The notes: generated from the letters alone by a model not told the origin. DNA of 42,603 bases from an uncultured Lachnospiraceae bacterium (GCA_910578405.1 CAJTQO010000032.1:1-42603); one strand, 5' to 3'; positions 1-9,522 are shown, counted from the stretch's first letter. A program made the numbers and translations.

Positions 1-72
1 GCCAAAGGAAGGACGCATAGCGGGCTATGTAACCTGAATTTTGCGCAAATCTCCCACAAATTGCGATGCACG
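1..72. repeat. Left part of an interrupted inverted-repeat element (copy A)
   Basis: The window opens inside an interspersed element also found at 3793-3892, 29592-29757, 29919-30081 and 40721-40878. The core shared with the 29919 copy, in opposite orientation, includes AGCGGGCTATGTAACCTGAA, and GCGCAAATCTCCCACAAA is shared directly with the 29592 copy. The similarity stops abruptly at about 72 and resumes at about 350, so this copy has been split by an insertion. The outer left end lies outside the window. Confidence 0.7.
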
Positions 73-349
73 TTACTGTTCACACAGGTGAACTGCTCCC
101 TGTCAAGTAGACAATTGAAAAAATATAAAATTTTCCTGCCAGTAGATTATCTGCTGGCAGTTTTTATGCAGCGTGCAAGTAAAATTCATGTTTTTCCATA
201 AGTGTGATATGCTCCCTCTTATGTAACAAGTTTTTATTATTTCACTTGTCTTCCTAAAAGTAAGCATATCACGAATTTATATTTGTTAAAACGAAATATT
301 CTATGTGAAAACATACATATCACTGTTACTGGAACGGAGTGAACAGTAA
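73..349. repeat. Insert splitting copy A, bounded by 11-bp inverted repeats
   Basis: A stretch of 277 bp separates two halves of the interspersed element. It starts with TTACTGTTCAC (73-83) and ends with its perfect complement GTGAACAGTAA (339-349). It contains no credible ORF. It does contain a terminator-like hairpin (136-166) and a nested inverted repeat, GTGATATGCT (204-213) with AGCATATCAC (263-272), enclosing ACAAGT (226-231) and ACTTGT (244-249). No target duplication is obvious. It resembles a small non-autonomous mobile element or a remnant of one; the boundaries are inferred from the break in similarity. Confidence 0.5.
136..166 (+). terminator. Rho-independent terminator-like hairpin
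   Basis: The 11-nt arms CTGCCAGTAGA (136-146) and TCTGCTGGCAG (150-160) pair with one G-T wobble around a 3-nt loop and are followed by five T. It would end a transcript entering from the left edge. Confidence 0.65.
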
Positions 350-393
350 AGATATACATCTGCCAGAAAGCAATTTTCAAACACGCTCTGGAC
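350..393. repeat. Right end of interrupted element copy A
   Basis: The stretch carries the outer end of the interspersed element: ATATACATCTGCCAGAAAGC followed by AATTTTCAAACACGCTCT. This matches the complement of the left end of the 3793 copy, but the terminal bases are degenerate (GCTCTGG instead of GCTCTAG). From here to the next gene (394-529) only A+T-rich sequence with no clear feature is seen. Confidence 0.65.
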
Positions 394-529
394 ATTTTTT
401 TTCATTCGTGCTACTATAAATAAAGAAACGCGTCAGGAAATGGCGCTGGTTGAAATCATAATGTTAATACTTCATAACCGGTCTGGTTGAATGTTATAAA
501 GATGCGGCAACTGCCAGAATAGCTATGCC

Positions 530-563
530 AAATATCCCACAGTCCGTAGGCTGCGGGATATTT
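530..563 (+). promoter_or_regulatory. Leader hairpin upstream of the binding-protein gene
   Basis: AAATATCCCACAG (530-542) pairs with CTGCGGGATATTT (551-563) with one mismatch around an 8-nt loop, 67 nt upstream of the start at 631. No T-tract follows, so a simple terminator is unlikely. It may be a leader structure controlling the gene. No known riboswitch motif was recognised. Confidence 0.35.
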
Positions 564-630
564 GCCCGCTTAGCGGTTTCCCGCAAAAATAATAATAAAA
601 AACAAAATACTACAATAATCGGAGAATGCC

Positions 631-1980
631 ATGAAAAGAAAAACAAACTTTTGGTTCTCAGCCCTTTTATTGGCTGTATTATTGTCCGGCTGTCAGAGCC
701 AAAATCCATCCCAACCCCCTGCATCCGCAGAAAACGTCCAGAATGATTCTGTGAAAGACACACCCAATGCAACAGCCGAAAAAGGCCAAATTGCATCTTC
801 TGAGAACCATTCGCAAAAAGATGCGCCAAACAGCCAGCCTCCAGGCTCGGAGCCTGTCTGCCTAACGGTCTGGGGCGGTGAAGAGGATGAAGAACTGCTT
901 TTGCAAATATTTGAAGGATTCCAGGCCCATTATCAGGGGCAGGCAGATTTTCAGATTACCTATATGCCGCAGAGCGAAAGCCACTGCACCGACGCCCTTA
1001 TGGGCGATTTGGAAAACGGCGCGGACGTTTTTGCTTTTGCGGACGATCAGTTGAATACGCTGGTGGCTGCCGGAGCCTTGGAGCCTGTGGAAAATGCCCA
1101 GGCCATCCGGGAAGCCAACCTGCCGGAAGCCGTTCTCGCCGCATCGGTGGACGACACCCTCTATGCCTTGCCGCTGACGGCCGATAACGGATATTTCCTT
1201 TACTACAACACACAATATTTTACACAGGAAGATATCAAATCCTTGGATAAAATGCTGGATATTGCCGCCGCGCAAGGCAAAAAAGTTTCCATGGAATGGT
1301 CTTCCGGATGGTACGTTTATTCACTGTTTGGCAACACCGGACTTACTGTCGGGTTAAACGACGACGGCATTACTAATTACTGCACCTGGAATGCCACCCA
1401 AGGACGCATCAAGGGAATTGACGTGGCACGGGCTATGCGGGACATTGCGGCGCATCCCGGCTTCCTCAGCACAGACGACGCAGGTTTTCTGGCAGGAGTC
1501 CAAGACGGCTCCATTATTGCCGGCGTCAACGGCGTATGGAACTGCGTGGCTGTGGAAAAAGCCTGGGGGAATGGCTATGGCGCCGCAAAACTGCCTTCCT
1601 ATGCCTGCGCCGGGCAGCAGGTGCAGATGGCCTCTTTTTCCGGCTATAAACTGCTTGGGGTTAACGCTTACTCCAAACAAAGGGAATGGGCCGCCCGGCT
1701 GGCAGAATGGATTTCCAATGAAGAAAACCAGAAGCTCCGCTTCCAATTGCGCGGCCAGGGGCCGTCCAATATCAATGCCGCCGCTTCCGAAGAAGTGCAA
1801 AACGCCCCTGCCATCGTCGCCTTGCTGGAACAATCGGAATATTCTTTCCCGCAACGCATCGGCGGGAATTACTGGGCTCCGGTCATTGCCTTTACCGAGG
1901 AAATCCTGGCGGGCAACCCGTCCGGCCAAAGCCTTCAGGAATTGTTAGACGCCATGGTGGAAGGGATTACAGCGCCATAG
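631..1980 (+). CDS. Extracellular solute-binding lipoprotein (ABC sugar type)
   Basis: Predicted lipid-anchored receptor of an ABC importer, 449 aa. Residues 1-20 form a lipoprotein signal peptide with a basic start and hydrophobic core, ending in lipobox LSGC with Cys21 as the acylation site. Residues 22 to about 75 are a Q/N/S/P-rich linker. The remainder begins with LTVWGGEEDEELLLQIFEGF, typical of family 1 (MalE-like) carbohydrate binding proteins, and a later stretch LPLTADNGYFLYYN fits the hinge/lobe region. The start is supported by CGGAG six bases upstream. No permease or ATPase genes are adjacent, so this is an orphan receptor; its ligand cannot be told from sequence. The next gene is a chemoreceptor in the same orientation, which suggests (inference) that the receptor might also present ligand to chemotaxis. 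Confidence 0.85.
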   Translation: MKRKTNFWFSALLLAVLLSGCQSQNPSQPPASAENVQNDSVKDTPNATAEKGQIASSENHSQKDAPNSQPPGSEPVCLTVWGGEEDEELLLQIFEGFQAHYQGQADFQITYMPQSESHCTDALMGDLENGADVFAFADDQLNTLVAAGALEPVENAQAIREANLPEAVLAASVDDTLYALPLTADNGYFLYYNTQYFTQEDIKSLDKMLDIAAAQGKKVSMEWSSGWYVYSLFGNTGLTVGLNDDGITNYCTWNATQGRIKGIDVARAMRDIAAHPGFLSTDDAGFLAGVQDGSIIAGVNGVWNCVAVEKAWGNGYGAAKLPSYACAGQQVQMASFSGYKLLGVNAYSKQREWAARLAEWISNEENQKLRFQLRGQGPSNINAAASEEVQNAPAIVALLEQSEYSFPQRIGGNYWAPVIAFTEEILAGNPSGQSLQELLDAMVEGITAP

Positions 1981-2078
1981 GGCAATCTAAAATACATAGA
2001 ACTCCCATAACACAATACGGAGCATTCCGTCTTCGTTTCCTTTCCCTAAGCGCAGCAAATTGCCAGAAAGGAATCCAC

Positions 2079-2113
2079 AAAGGGGATAGCGCCCCGACTG
2101 CGCCATCCCCTTT
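2079..2113 (+). terminator. Strong hairpin between binding protein and chemoreceptor
   Basis: AAAGGGGATAGCGC (2079-2092) pairs with GCGCCATCCCCTTT (2100-2113) with one mismatch around a 7-nt loop. A short pyrimidine tract follows (CCCT), not a long T-run. It probably separates or attenuates transcription into the chemoreceptor gene 40 nt downstream. Confidence 0.55.
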
Positions 2114-2153
2114 CCCTACAAAACTACTTCATAAATGAAGGAGAGCAGCTAAC

Positions 2154-3740
2154 ATGATGAAACATATCAGCCTGAAACAACGTTTATCCATCCCTATTAT
2201 CCTTTTGGGGCTTGTGGCTCTTTTGTCCAACCTTCTTTCCATTTCCAATATACGCAATGTCAACGCCAATGCGGCCAACATCGCTGACAACTATATGGAC
2301 GGGCGGAGCCAACTGGCGGAAATCTGCCAGTCTTCCATGAATATCCATAAAATGGCCTTAAGCCATATTGTGGCCACAGACTACCGCACCATGATTACCC
2401 TTGTCCAGCAAATCAAGGAAGAAGAAGCCCGTCTGGACCAAATGCTGGCCGAATATGCACGCCATGTGACCCCAAAAGATCAGGCCGGATATGAGTCCCT
2501 TTTGTCGGATTACGCTTCCTTCAAACATGCTCTCGTCCATTTGGTCTGCGCCAGCGCCAGCCACAAGACCCAGGACGCCTATGCCCTGGCCAATGGCGAC
2601 GTCGCTTCCTATGCCGCCGCCATGGAAGAAGATATGGATGCCTTGGACGCTTCCATCCGCTCACAGACTGCCGTTGCCAGAAATCGGCTTTCCTTTGTCT
2701 ATCTTCTGTCCCTGGCCATAGGCATTGCCGCTGCCATAGCCTGCTCCCTGCTCGTATTTGCGGATTTAAAACTGATTACAAAATATGTGGTTATCCCGGT
2801 CAAAAGCATTTTGCAGACCATCCGGGAAAGTTCCGGCCAAATCAACCAAATGACGGGCCAGGTCCTGAAAAAGACACAGGCTTCCAAAAAAAGCGCGGCC
2901 AGCCTCTCCACCCTTTCGGAACAATTGTCCGCCACGGTACAAAATGTAGCCGGAAATATCGCCGTTATCAATGACAATACGGAAAATGTCAGGCTGGACG
3001 TCCATAACATTACCGAAGAATGCAGCGCCATCACTGTATATTCCGCCGATATGGACTCCCGCGCGGACGCTATGCAGCAGTCTGCCCAGGCCAGCGCGGA
3101 AACCGCCAGCGCCAAAGCGACAGAAATTCTCCATTCCCTTAACAACGCTATTGAGCAAAGCAAAAGCGTAGACCAGATTCAGACGCTCACCAATGAAATC
3201 CTGGCCCTCACCAAACAGACCCAGCTTATCGCCCTGAATGCAGCCGTAGAAGCCGCCAATGCAGGCCCGGCGGGAAAGGGTTTTGCCGTTGTCGCCACGG
3301 AAATACGCGCCCTGGCCGATTCCAGCCAGGAGGCCGCTAACCGTATCCAGGCCACCAACGGCGACGTTACGTCAGCCGTACACAACCTTTCCGAAAACGC
3401 ACAGCGCCTGGTCAATTATGTAGGACAGTCCGTCCTTACCCAGTTCCAGGAATTCGTGCAATCCGGCAGTCAATATAAAGAAGACGCGGCTTACATCCGC
3501 CGCACTATGGATGAATTTCATGAACGGACACAACACCTGAAAAGCTCCATTTCTGGCATTGCGGACTCTGTCGGCATTATTACGAAAGCAGTCGATGAAA
3601 GCGCCAGCGGAATCGGCGGCGTGGCAGGCAACGCCAGAAGCCTTGCCAACGATATGGAAGATATTACACAGCGTATGGACGTTAACCAGCAGGTTGTGGA
3701 AGGACTCGCCAGAGAAACAGCGGTTTTTGATAATTTGTAA
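2154..3740 (+). CDS. Methyl-accepting chemotaxis protein
   Basis: Transmembrane chemoreceptor of 528 aa. TM1 spans about residues 12-31. A roughly 150-residue, mostly helical extracellular sensor (32-180) fits a four-helix-bundle type. TM2 spans about 181-203, followed by a weak HAMP-like segment and a long cytoplasmic coiled-coil signalling domain. The conserved hairpin tip that contacts CheA/CheW lies near 355-390, with LIALNAAVEAANAG and KGFAVVATEIRALAD. GGAG lies about ten bases before the tandem ATG pair at 2154/2157. It implies a chemotactic, probably motile host, although no flagellar or other che genes are in the window. Co-orientation with the preceding binding lipoprotein suggests but does not prove a shared role. 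The ligand is unknown. Confidence 0.93.
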   Translation: MMKHISLKQRLSIPIILLGLVALLSNLLSISNIRNVNANAANIADNYMDGRSQLAEICQSSMNIHKMALSHIVATDYRTMITLVQQIKEEEARLDQMLAEYARHVTPKDQAGYESLLSDYASFKHALVHLVCASASHKTQDAYALANGDVASYAAAMEEDMDALDASIRSQTAVARNRLSFVYLLSLAIGIAAAIACSLLVFADLKLITKYVVIPVKSILQTIRESSGQINQMTGQVLKKTQASKKSAASLSTLSEQLSATVQNVAGNIAVINDNTENVRLDVHNITEECSAITVYSADMDSRADAMQQSAQASAETASAKATEILHSLNNAIEQSKSVDQIQTLTNEILALTKQTQLIALNAAVEAANAGPAGKGFAVVATEIRALADSSQEAANRIQATNGDVTSAVHNLSENAQRLVNYVGQSVLTQFQEFVQSGSQYKEDAAYIRRTMDEFHERTQHLKSSISGIADSVGIITKAVDESASGIGGVAGNARSLANDMEDITQRMDVNQQVVEGLARETAVFDNL

Positions 3741-3792
3741 GAGATGAAATCAGATAATCTCTGTTGCTTTATGGAAATTTTGTATTGATTCC

Positions 3793-3892
3793 TAGAGCAT
3801 GTTTGAACATTGCTTTCTGGCAGATATACATCATAAATCTCACGCAAAGCGGGGCGTGCAGATTTCAAAAATGAATTTTCAAACATGCTCTA
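3793..3892. repeat. Inverted-repeat (MITE-like) element, short copy B
   Basis: The terminal inverted repeats are TAGAGCATGTTTGAA at 3793 and TTTCAAACATGCTCTA ending at 3892, with TA at both ends. Internal GCAGATATACATC and CACGCAAAGCGGGGCGTGC are shared with the longer copies, but the central third (GCGCCAAATT region) is missing, giving 100 bp instead of about 160. The rest of this intergenic region (3893-4138) shows no gene I can support and no convincing terminator for either flanking gene. Confidence 0.8.
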
Positions 3893-4138
3893 AGGCTCCA
3901 TACTGAAGTTCCCGCCCAAATTTTTGAGGATATTTTTTCACGTGTGCAAATTTATGGGCATATCTTATGTCTAAAAGAATTTCAACTATGTAAAATCAGT
4001 TCTGTTTGATAACAAAGTCTTACTTATCTGGTTTTCATCGACAAAGTTTTTTGTTTACTTCTTGAAGACCAGTTCAGATGTGACAGCCTTTTTCATACTT
4101 CAGAACTGTTATCCGCAAATTTAAAACAACCTAAACCA

Positions 4139-5221
4139 CTAAACCAGCATCAGCCGCCCAGTATGGACAATCCGATAATCATTACGATGGTATATAAAAT
4201 AGAGAGTCATCAAGTTCTCCCCTATGTATCCAATGTAACGGTCAGCCCTTTCTTTTCCTTTCGGTATACTTAGTTCTTCTATCCTTTCCAACACTGGAAA
4301 TAGCCAGTTACAATACTCCTTAAAAATATGTCCCTTTGCGATAAACAGATTATAATTATAAAAATACTTCCCTGAAAATATCTCTGGCAAAGCATCCGAG
4401 TATTCCGGCGCACATTCCTGTAATGCTGTTTTCATAGCTTCCCAATCACTTTCCTTCAAGTAACGCTTGTGATGTACCCCAATATCAGGGAAAGAAATTG
4501 TAGGGAATGGTAAAATAACATCTATACTATTTTCTTGTAAACGATATAAATCTTCCTCTTTTATGTCCAGAAATCTCCTATAATGAAATAGGCCAAGATA
4601 AGCTGAGGCCCTATGTTTCCCCACCCAATACATAGCCGAAAGTTCGGAATAGTTTACATTTCTTTCCGAAATATTCTCTCCCTGATTATCACGGATATCT
4701 GCAATACGGACATCCGTAAGGGAAGCGCCTGCTTGAATAGGCTGTATCCAGTCCGGTATTTTACCGTTACTTTTTAATGGATGATCACGATAAAACTGAG
4801 ACATATATACAGATATATCTGCTTTCTGTCGTCCTTTCGGACAGGAACGCAAAAGGGGAAAATCACTTATTTGGCTAAAATACTGCTCCATCAACATTGC
4901 CTCTTTCTTGGAATCTATACATATATAGTTATTAATTCCCCTCTTCCTTAAATCTGCCATTATATCAGCATGATGATTTTCAGGGGTAGCTATGTATACT
5001 TTTATTTCTTCCCTAAAAATCCCACTTTCATTTTTGCTCTGAAAATAGTCTAATGTTACTACAGGAATTCCATCAATGTATGTGGGATTACTAAATTGAT
5101 CCTTTACTACGAAACAAAGAACCTTCACATCCCTATATAATGTCTTTATCGCGTAATATACGCTTACAGCCACCATTTGCGCGCCATAGATCACTATAGC
5201 AGGCAGTGTTATTTTTTCCAT
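4139..5221 (-). CDS. DUF4422 glycan-biosynthesis protein with N-terminal Rossmann-like module
   Basis: Protein of 360 aa and the last gene of the long minus-strand set. Residues about 5-100 form a Rossmann-like module starting IVIYGAQMVAVSVYYAI. From about residue 125 onward it matches the DUF4422 family found in capsule and surface-glycan loci: ISVYMSQFYRDHPL, then DIRDNQGENISERNVNYSE, a Trp-Val-Gly-Lys-His segment and LGLFHYRRFLDI. The family is thought to be glycosyltransferase-like; donor and acceptor are unknown. I chose ATG at 5221 (AAGGAG four bases upstream), where the Rossmann module begins; a GTG at 5245 in frame is possible. The 133-nt gap to the preceding HAD-like gene has no recognised promoter, so co-transcription is likely. 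Confidence 0.8.
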   Translation of the reverse strand: MEKITLPAIVIYGAQMVAVSVYYAIKTLYRDVKVLCFVVKDQFSNPTYIDGIPVVTLDYFQSKNESGIFREEIKVYIATPENHHADIMADLRKRGINNYICIDSKKEAMLMEQYFSQISDFPLLRSCPKGRQKADISVYMSQFYRDHPLKSNGKIPDWIQPIQAGASLTDVRIADIRDNQGENISERNVNYSELSAMYWVGKHRASAYLGLFHYRRFLDIKEEDLYRLQENSIDVILPFPTISFPDIGVHHKRYLKESDWEAMKTALQECAPEYSDALPEIFSGKYFYNYNLFIAKGHIFKEYCNWLFPVLERIEELSIPKGKERADRYIGYIGENLMTLYFIYHRNDYRIVHTGRLMLV

Positions 5222-5354
5222 TATTCTCCTTTTCCTTCTTGACACTCTATTTTATTCCTTACCCTGTGTCTGACTCCAATAAAGCTCCTTCTTTCTATTC
5301 ATCCCATATCGTAACAAATAAGCCCTCTTCTTAATTAACCAACAGTAAGAACTT

Positions 5355-7484
5355 CTACTTCCCCCATATATTAAACGTCTGACTCAGAAATTCATCTGTC
5401 AACACCAGTGATGAAATTTCCTCCAAATCCATAGTTGTATACTCCCTGTCTAAAAAACCCAGTATCCGGTCTGGGATATCCCTGTCCGCTTCTGCCCCTA
5501 AAAGCCCTGGATACAGACTTGAAAATTCATCACAATATCCTATAATATCCTCCTGTATTTTCCTGATAAGCTGACAATGTTCCGTACTCCTGGTTTCTTC
5601 CATAAACCTCATATTCCCCTCATTATCCACCGAATGAAAAGTTGGTTCAAAGGAAGTCAGTATCAGTTCCAGAAATAAATAATAAACATATACATTGGAA
5701 TCTATTTCAAAATCACCTTTGGATGGATAATAAGAATCTATTTTTATATCTTTATGCAAGTCACTGGATCCAGGAGCCCTCCTCAGAAAATAGAAGCCTT
5801 GTAAATCCTTATCTGATAATAACCGCTCTAACCCATCCTGTACCTTACCTACTGCAACAAAATCTATGAAAGCAATTTTTTTATGGTTATATATTCCTGT
5901 CCGAAATATATAGCGCAAATAATTCTCCCTCTCTACCACGCATTCGCTCAAAACTTCTTCTTTGTGCTGTGAAATGTAATGTTCAAGCTGCTTCCGGTCT
6001 GTTGCTTTTATCTTTTCTGCTTCCTTTTCCACCTCCACATGAAACCGTTGCCAGAACAAATCTTTTATACTGCCCCAGAAGTCCATATATGCAACATGCT
6101 TAATGTCATCCTCTCCCCAGATAGCTGCGCCAAGCACTGCCCTCCGCGATACATAAAAATATTCTCCATTCGGATATGTCTCTATTTTCTGGTTTTCTTT
6201 TACAATCTCACATATCTTTTGAATCAAATATGCATCCCTAGATGGATATAGCACATATTCACACTGAGACTTGCATATTTCCTGCATCAGCCAGGTTATG
6301 AAATAAAATACTATAGGCGCAATAATTAGATAGGACAATGTATTCCTGTCACAGACCCGTAACTTCCCCTTCGTTCCATGCAACGCAAAAGGACTGTCAA
6401 ACGCTTTCCTACAGAACAACCCTATAGCCATATGCCCCATCAAGGATGAGTCCTTAAACAGCAATTCTTTATAACTGGAACTTTCCAGTAATTCCCGTAC
6501 GCTCATAACTTGAAAAGCATCCATTCCAGATGCTTTTGCCCCCATAATATCCGCTATATAATTATCGCCTATATGAAGACAGGATTTACAGCCTTTAATA
6601 TTATCTAAAAATATATCAAATAATCCCCCATCTTTCGCTTTTCCCGTTTCACAAGACACATATATCCCCTCATAGTCCTGGTACCCACATTTTTTAAGCA
6701 TTTGTTCTATTAAATCCTTCGTCAGGTACATATCTGAGATAAGAAATACCCTTTTTCTTCCTTTTATGCTATTAAATAACGAGCGTATGCTTTCCCTTGG
6801 AGCTACAAACTCCATCTCTGTACAGATCTCCTCCTCTAAAAATCTGTTCTTCCACTCGTCACTGATTCCACTTATCCTCTGAAACTCCTCATATATCTCA
6901 TATATAGTTGGATTCTGATTTTGGCTATATAGGTTCCTTTCCGCCTCAATCCTTAATTCTGCAAAAGGTTTCCCATACTTGCTTTCAACAATCCAAAAAA
7001 TGTCCTCTGGATACAATGTCTTACGCATCACCAAAGTATCAAATATATCAAAAGTAATAATTTCATGCTTTTCAATTTCTTCTTTAAGATCTTTCCAATC
7101 CAAATGGAAATATGGGATATCATGCTCCTTATCCACATAAACTCTCGACAAATCATTTCCCTTAACGTCATAAACTGCCACGCCATTCTTTTTGCAAAAG
7201 CCAGAAACTCTATGATAAATCACCCCAATTACTGCAGGCCGCGCAATGATGACAATGATCTTTATGCCCAAATGCAGAATATCCGCATAATCCAAAATCC
7301 TTTTTCCATAAATTTCTCCTTCAGACCTTTTCCCATCCATCAACCCTGCTATATTATAATCTTGAATTTTAGGGAGCAATTTCTTTGTATTTCTCCCAAT
7401 CCCATATAATGCTATAGGAATACTTTTCTTTCCAGAAAAATTCCTACTAAACTCACCATAAATGTAGTCTTCCTCACTGTACAT
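5355..7484 (-). CDS. HAD-superfamily protein of a surface-glycan locus
   Basis: Large 709-aa protein. Residues 22-110 form a Rossmann-like module (PIALYGIGRNTKKLL). Residues about 140-335 form a HAD domain with all four motifs: FDIFDTL with nucleophile Asp146, FLISD with Ser250, a Lys near 282-284, and GDNYIADIMGAKASG with Asp307 and Asp312. The C-terminal 350 residues have no domain I recognise. Proteins of this build commonly sit beside RgpF and DUF4422 proteins in polysaccharide loci. A phosphatase or phosphosugar role is plausible, and the preserved motifs suggest catalysis, but the substrate is unknown. The start is supported by AGGGAG seven bases upstream. Spacing to the RgpF-type gene upstream is 85 nt. 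Confidence 0.8.
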   Translation of the reverse strand: MYSEEDYIYGEFSRNFSGKKSIPIALYGIGRNTKKLLPKIQDYNIAGLMDGKRSEGEIYGKRILDYADILHLGIKIIVIIARPAVIGVIYHRVSGFCKKNGVAVYDVKGNDLSRVYVDKEHDIPYFHLDWKDLKEEIEKHEIITFDIFDTLVMRKTLYPEDIFWIVESKYGKPFAELRIEAERNLYSQNQNPTIYEIYEEFQRISGISDEWKNRFLEEEICTEMEFVAPRESIRSLFNSIKGRKRVFLISDMYLTKDLIEQMLKKCGYQDYEGIYVSCETGKAKDGGLFDIFLDNIKGCKSCLHIGDNYIADIMGAKASGMDAFQVMSVRELLESSSYKELLFKDSSLMGHMAIGLFCRKAFDSPFALHGTKGKLRVCDRNTLSYLIIAPIVFYFITWLMQEICKSQCEYVLYPSRDAYLIQKICEIVKENQKIETYPNGEYFYVSRRAVLGAAIWGEDDIKHVAYMDFWGSIKDLFWQRFHVEVEKEAEKIKATDRKQLEHYISQHKEEVLSECVVERENYLRYIFRTGIYNHKKIAFIDFVAVGKVQDGLERLLSDKDLQGFYFLRRAPGSSDLHKDIKIDSYYPSKGDFEIDSNVYVYYLFLELILTSFEPTFHSVDNEGNMRFMEETRSTEHCQLIRKIQEDIIGYCDEFSSLYPGLLGAEADRDIPDRILGFLDREYTTMDLEEISSLVLTDEFLSQTFNIWGK

Positions 7485-7569
7485 ACATCCACTCCCTTAT
7501 CTCCTTCCGCTCTACATTTCCTACTAATGTTAAGCAAACGCAAAACACCCTCCTCCATAAGTCTGTTGT

Positions 7570-9522
7570 CTAAATGCAGAGATAGTTCTTTATCCCTATA
7601 TTTTCCAATGCTGGAATAACCTGTGCCTGATTATTTTCATCCAGGCAGATCACTATCCCTGTATTTTCCGTTACCTCTATGTCTGACAAATAAACTACTT
7701 CTTTCCCCTCTATCCTGTCTGGTTTGGGTTGTCCATCTGAAACAATATAAGCTTGGAATCCAGGCAACAAATCCTTATACTTTCTTGCCATATAACCTGT
7801 ACCATAAATAAATAAGCGGGTATGCTGTTTACAATACTCCTGTACCGCCCCTCGAAATATGTGCTTCTGAAGCCCTGCAAAATCTTCAAAATCGCCATAC
7901 TGCATCTTTACCTTATTGGCAATTGTTGTTAAATAATACTGCTGATTTACACCATCCATAGCCGCATATCCTGACGTTTCTACAACCCCTGAGTAATACC
8001 CTGCATCCTGCGCTACATATGTCCATAAGAAAGGGAGAATTGTAAAATCCTCATGCCACTTTTGTAGAAAAGCTTTTAAAATACTTCCCCTTAACCAAAA
8101 ACTATTTGTCGTGGCAATAGGCTGCTTGCTAAATGATAACTGACATTGTAGCTGCAATTTTTCCGCCACCTGCTTTATTTTATAAAACTTTTGTTTCCAA
8201 CTTCCTCCCATCTTTCCAAAATAGTATGAAAATACCGGGTCTGGCGGAACTAACAGCCCAAGCCATGGCTCTTCTTCAAAACACGAAATTATATATCTGA
8301 CATGCTCTGCATCCCTCGCCAAATTTTCCCATATATTATATAAATAGGACTTCCCTATACAGTTTTGCTCCCTTTTCGTTGATAAATCTGCGTCATGTAT
8401 TATACATATATAATCATTGGTACTTATTTCGTCCACTAGCCCATAGTATTTTTCTTCTGATTGTATCAACTTGCAAGTATAACCCACCTTCTGATAATCC
8501 ATCAAAAGCCTTTCATTTTCCGAATATATTACTACGGATATATCATTGCTCTGCAGGTTTTTCAAGTATCCCAATACGCTCTCCTTTGCTTCCTGAAATT
8601 CAACAAAAACCACCATTAAAGCCTTTTTTTCATACCTGTTATCTAAAAAATGCTGTGGAGATATGTACCTCAAATGTAGTTTGCTGTATATATCAGCAAC
8701 GTTCATTGTCCGAATTATATTGCTATAAATGTATCCAATATCATAAGATGTTTCCTTGTCTATATAGTCAAACGCCCTTTTGAATCCCTCCTGTGTTTGT
8801 ATATCCAGCCGATTCGTTTCCAAAGGTTTCTTCTTTAAAAAAGGAAAATTGCGCCTGACAATCAACTCATATGGCAATGTCATATAATGTGTATAATTAT
8901 TTTCCGGAATGGGAGAATTATTTATATCGCAATCGGCTAAAGTGGCATATGTATATCCCCGCCGCGCAAAATAATTTGTAAATGGTAATTCATGAAGCCT
9001 TACTACTTCCTTCCACGTCATGAAGTAAGGAAGCTTCTCCCAATATTCACGGAATGTCCTGCTATGCAACAAACGTGAACGGATTGCAAGGAAAAAAGAC
9101 TGGAGATGCTCTGGAAAATACTCCATATTCTCATCTCTGCCCTCACCATGCTTCGCCAACCCCCAGAAGTCTGCTTTAGTTTCCTCCATCTCCCCAATTA
9201 TATCGGTCATTGGACGGAATGGTCCAAAAAAAGAATCATTCACCAAAAATAATTCATCATACCTTAACGCCTTATCCCAGCCTAGTAGATTGCATAGCAC
9301 ATCCTTAAAAGCGCCTGCATCTAATCCAATATTCTCACGAAAAAAAAGATAATTTGCATACTTCTCCAAAATATCTGTCCCCTTTATAGCTCCAGTCCCG
9401 TTGTAAACTACCACAAGACAGTCCATACAGGCATTCAGTTCACTAAGCATATATCCGATATACTTATCAATAATATTCTGCTTATCATATGTAACATAAA
9501 TACAAAGGCGCATTTTCTCCAT
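7570..9522 (-). CDS. Rhamnan synthesis F (RgpF)-family glycosyltransferase-like protein
   Basis: Protein of 650 aa. The N-terminal half has RgpF-family hallmarks: LCIYVTYDKQNIIDKYIGYM, VVVYNGTG, RENIGLDAGAFKDVL and FLVNDSFFGPF. RgpF proteins take part in rhamnose-glucose polysaccharide side-chain or backbone assembly in streptococci and recur in many surface-glycan loci. The final ~90 residues are a separate Rossmann-like module starting LFIYGTGYMARKYKDLLPG, the same type of module fused to several neighbours. GGGAGG lies just upstream of the ATG at 9522. Sugar specificity cannot be inferred; no dTDP-rhamnose genes (rmlABCD) are in the window. Confidence 0.85.
   Translation of the reverse strand: MEKMRLCIYVTYDKQNIIDKYIGYMLSELNACMDCLVVVYNGTGAIKGTDILEKYANYLFFRENIGLDAGAFKDVLCNLLGWDKALRYDELFLVNDSFFGPFRPMTDIIGEMEETKADFWGLAKHGEGRDENMEYFPEHLQSFFLAIRSRLLHSRTFREYWEKLPYFMTWKEVVRLHELPFTNYFARRGYTYATLADCDINNSPIPENNYTHYMTLPYELIVRRNFPFLKKKPLETNRLDIQTQEGFKRAFDYIDKETSYDIGYIYSNIIRTMNVADIYSKLHLRYISPQHFLDNRYEKKALMVVFVEFQEAKESVLGYLKNLQSNDISVVIYSENERLLMDYQKVGYTCKLIQSEEKYYGLVDEISTNDYICIIHDADLSTKREQNCIGKSYLYNIWENLARDAEHVRYIISCFEEEPWLGLLVPPDPVFSYYFGKMGGSWKQKFYKIKQVAEKLQLQCQLSFSKQPIATTNSFWLRGSILKAFLQKWHEDFTILPFLWTYVAQDAGYYSGVVETSGYAAMDGVNQQYYLTTIANKVKMQYGDFEDFAGLQKHIFRGAVQEYCKQHTRLFIYGTGYMARKYKDLLPGFQAYIVSDGQPKPDRIEGKEVVYLSDIEVTENTGIVICLDENNQAQVIPALENIGIKNYLCI

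Noticed and set aside
86..130. IS3-like terminal sequence around CCTGTCAAGTAGACA
   Set aside because: It looks vaguely familiar from insertion-sequence ends, but no paired end or transposase is present, so it is not reported as an insertion sequence.
530..563. Riboswitch upstream of the binding-protein gene
   Set aside because: Only one hairpin is visible and none of the conserved motifs of the riboswitch classes I know is present.
3893..4138. Possible decayed gene on + (open stretch including QIFEDIFSRVQIYGHILC)
   Set aside because: The stretch is interrupted by stops, runs into the DUF4422 gene, and I cannot match it to a family.
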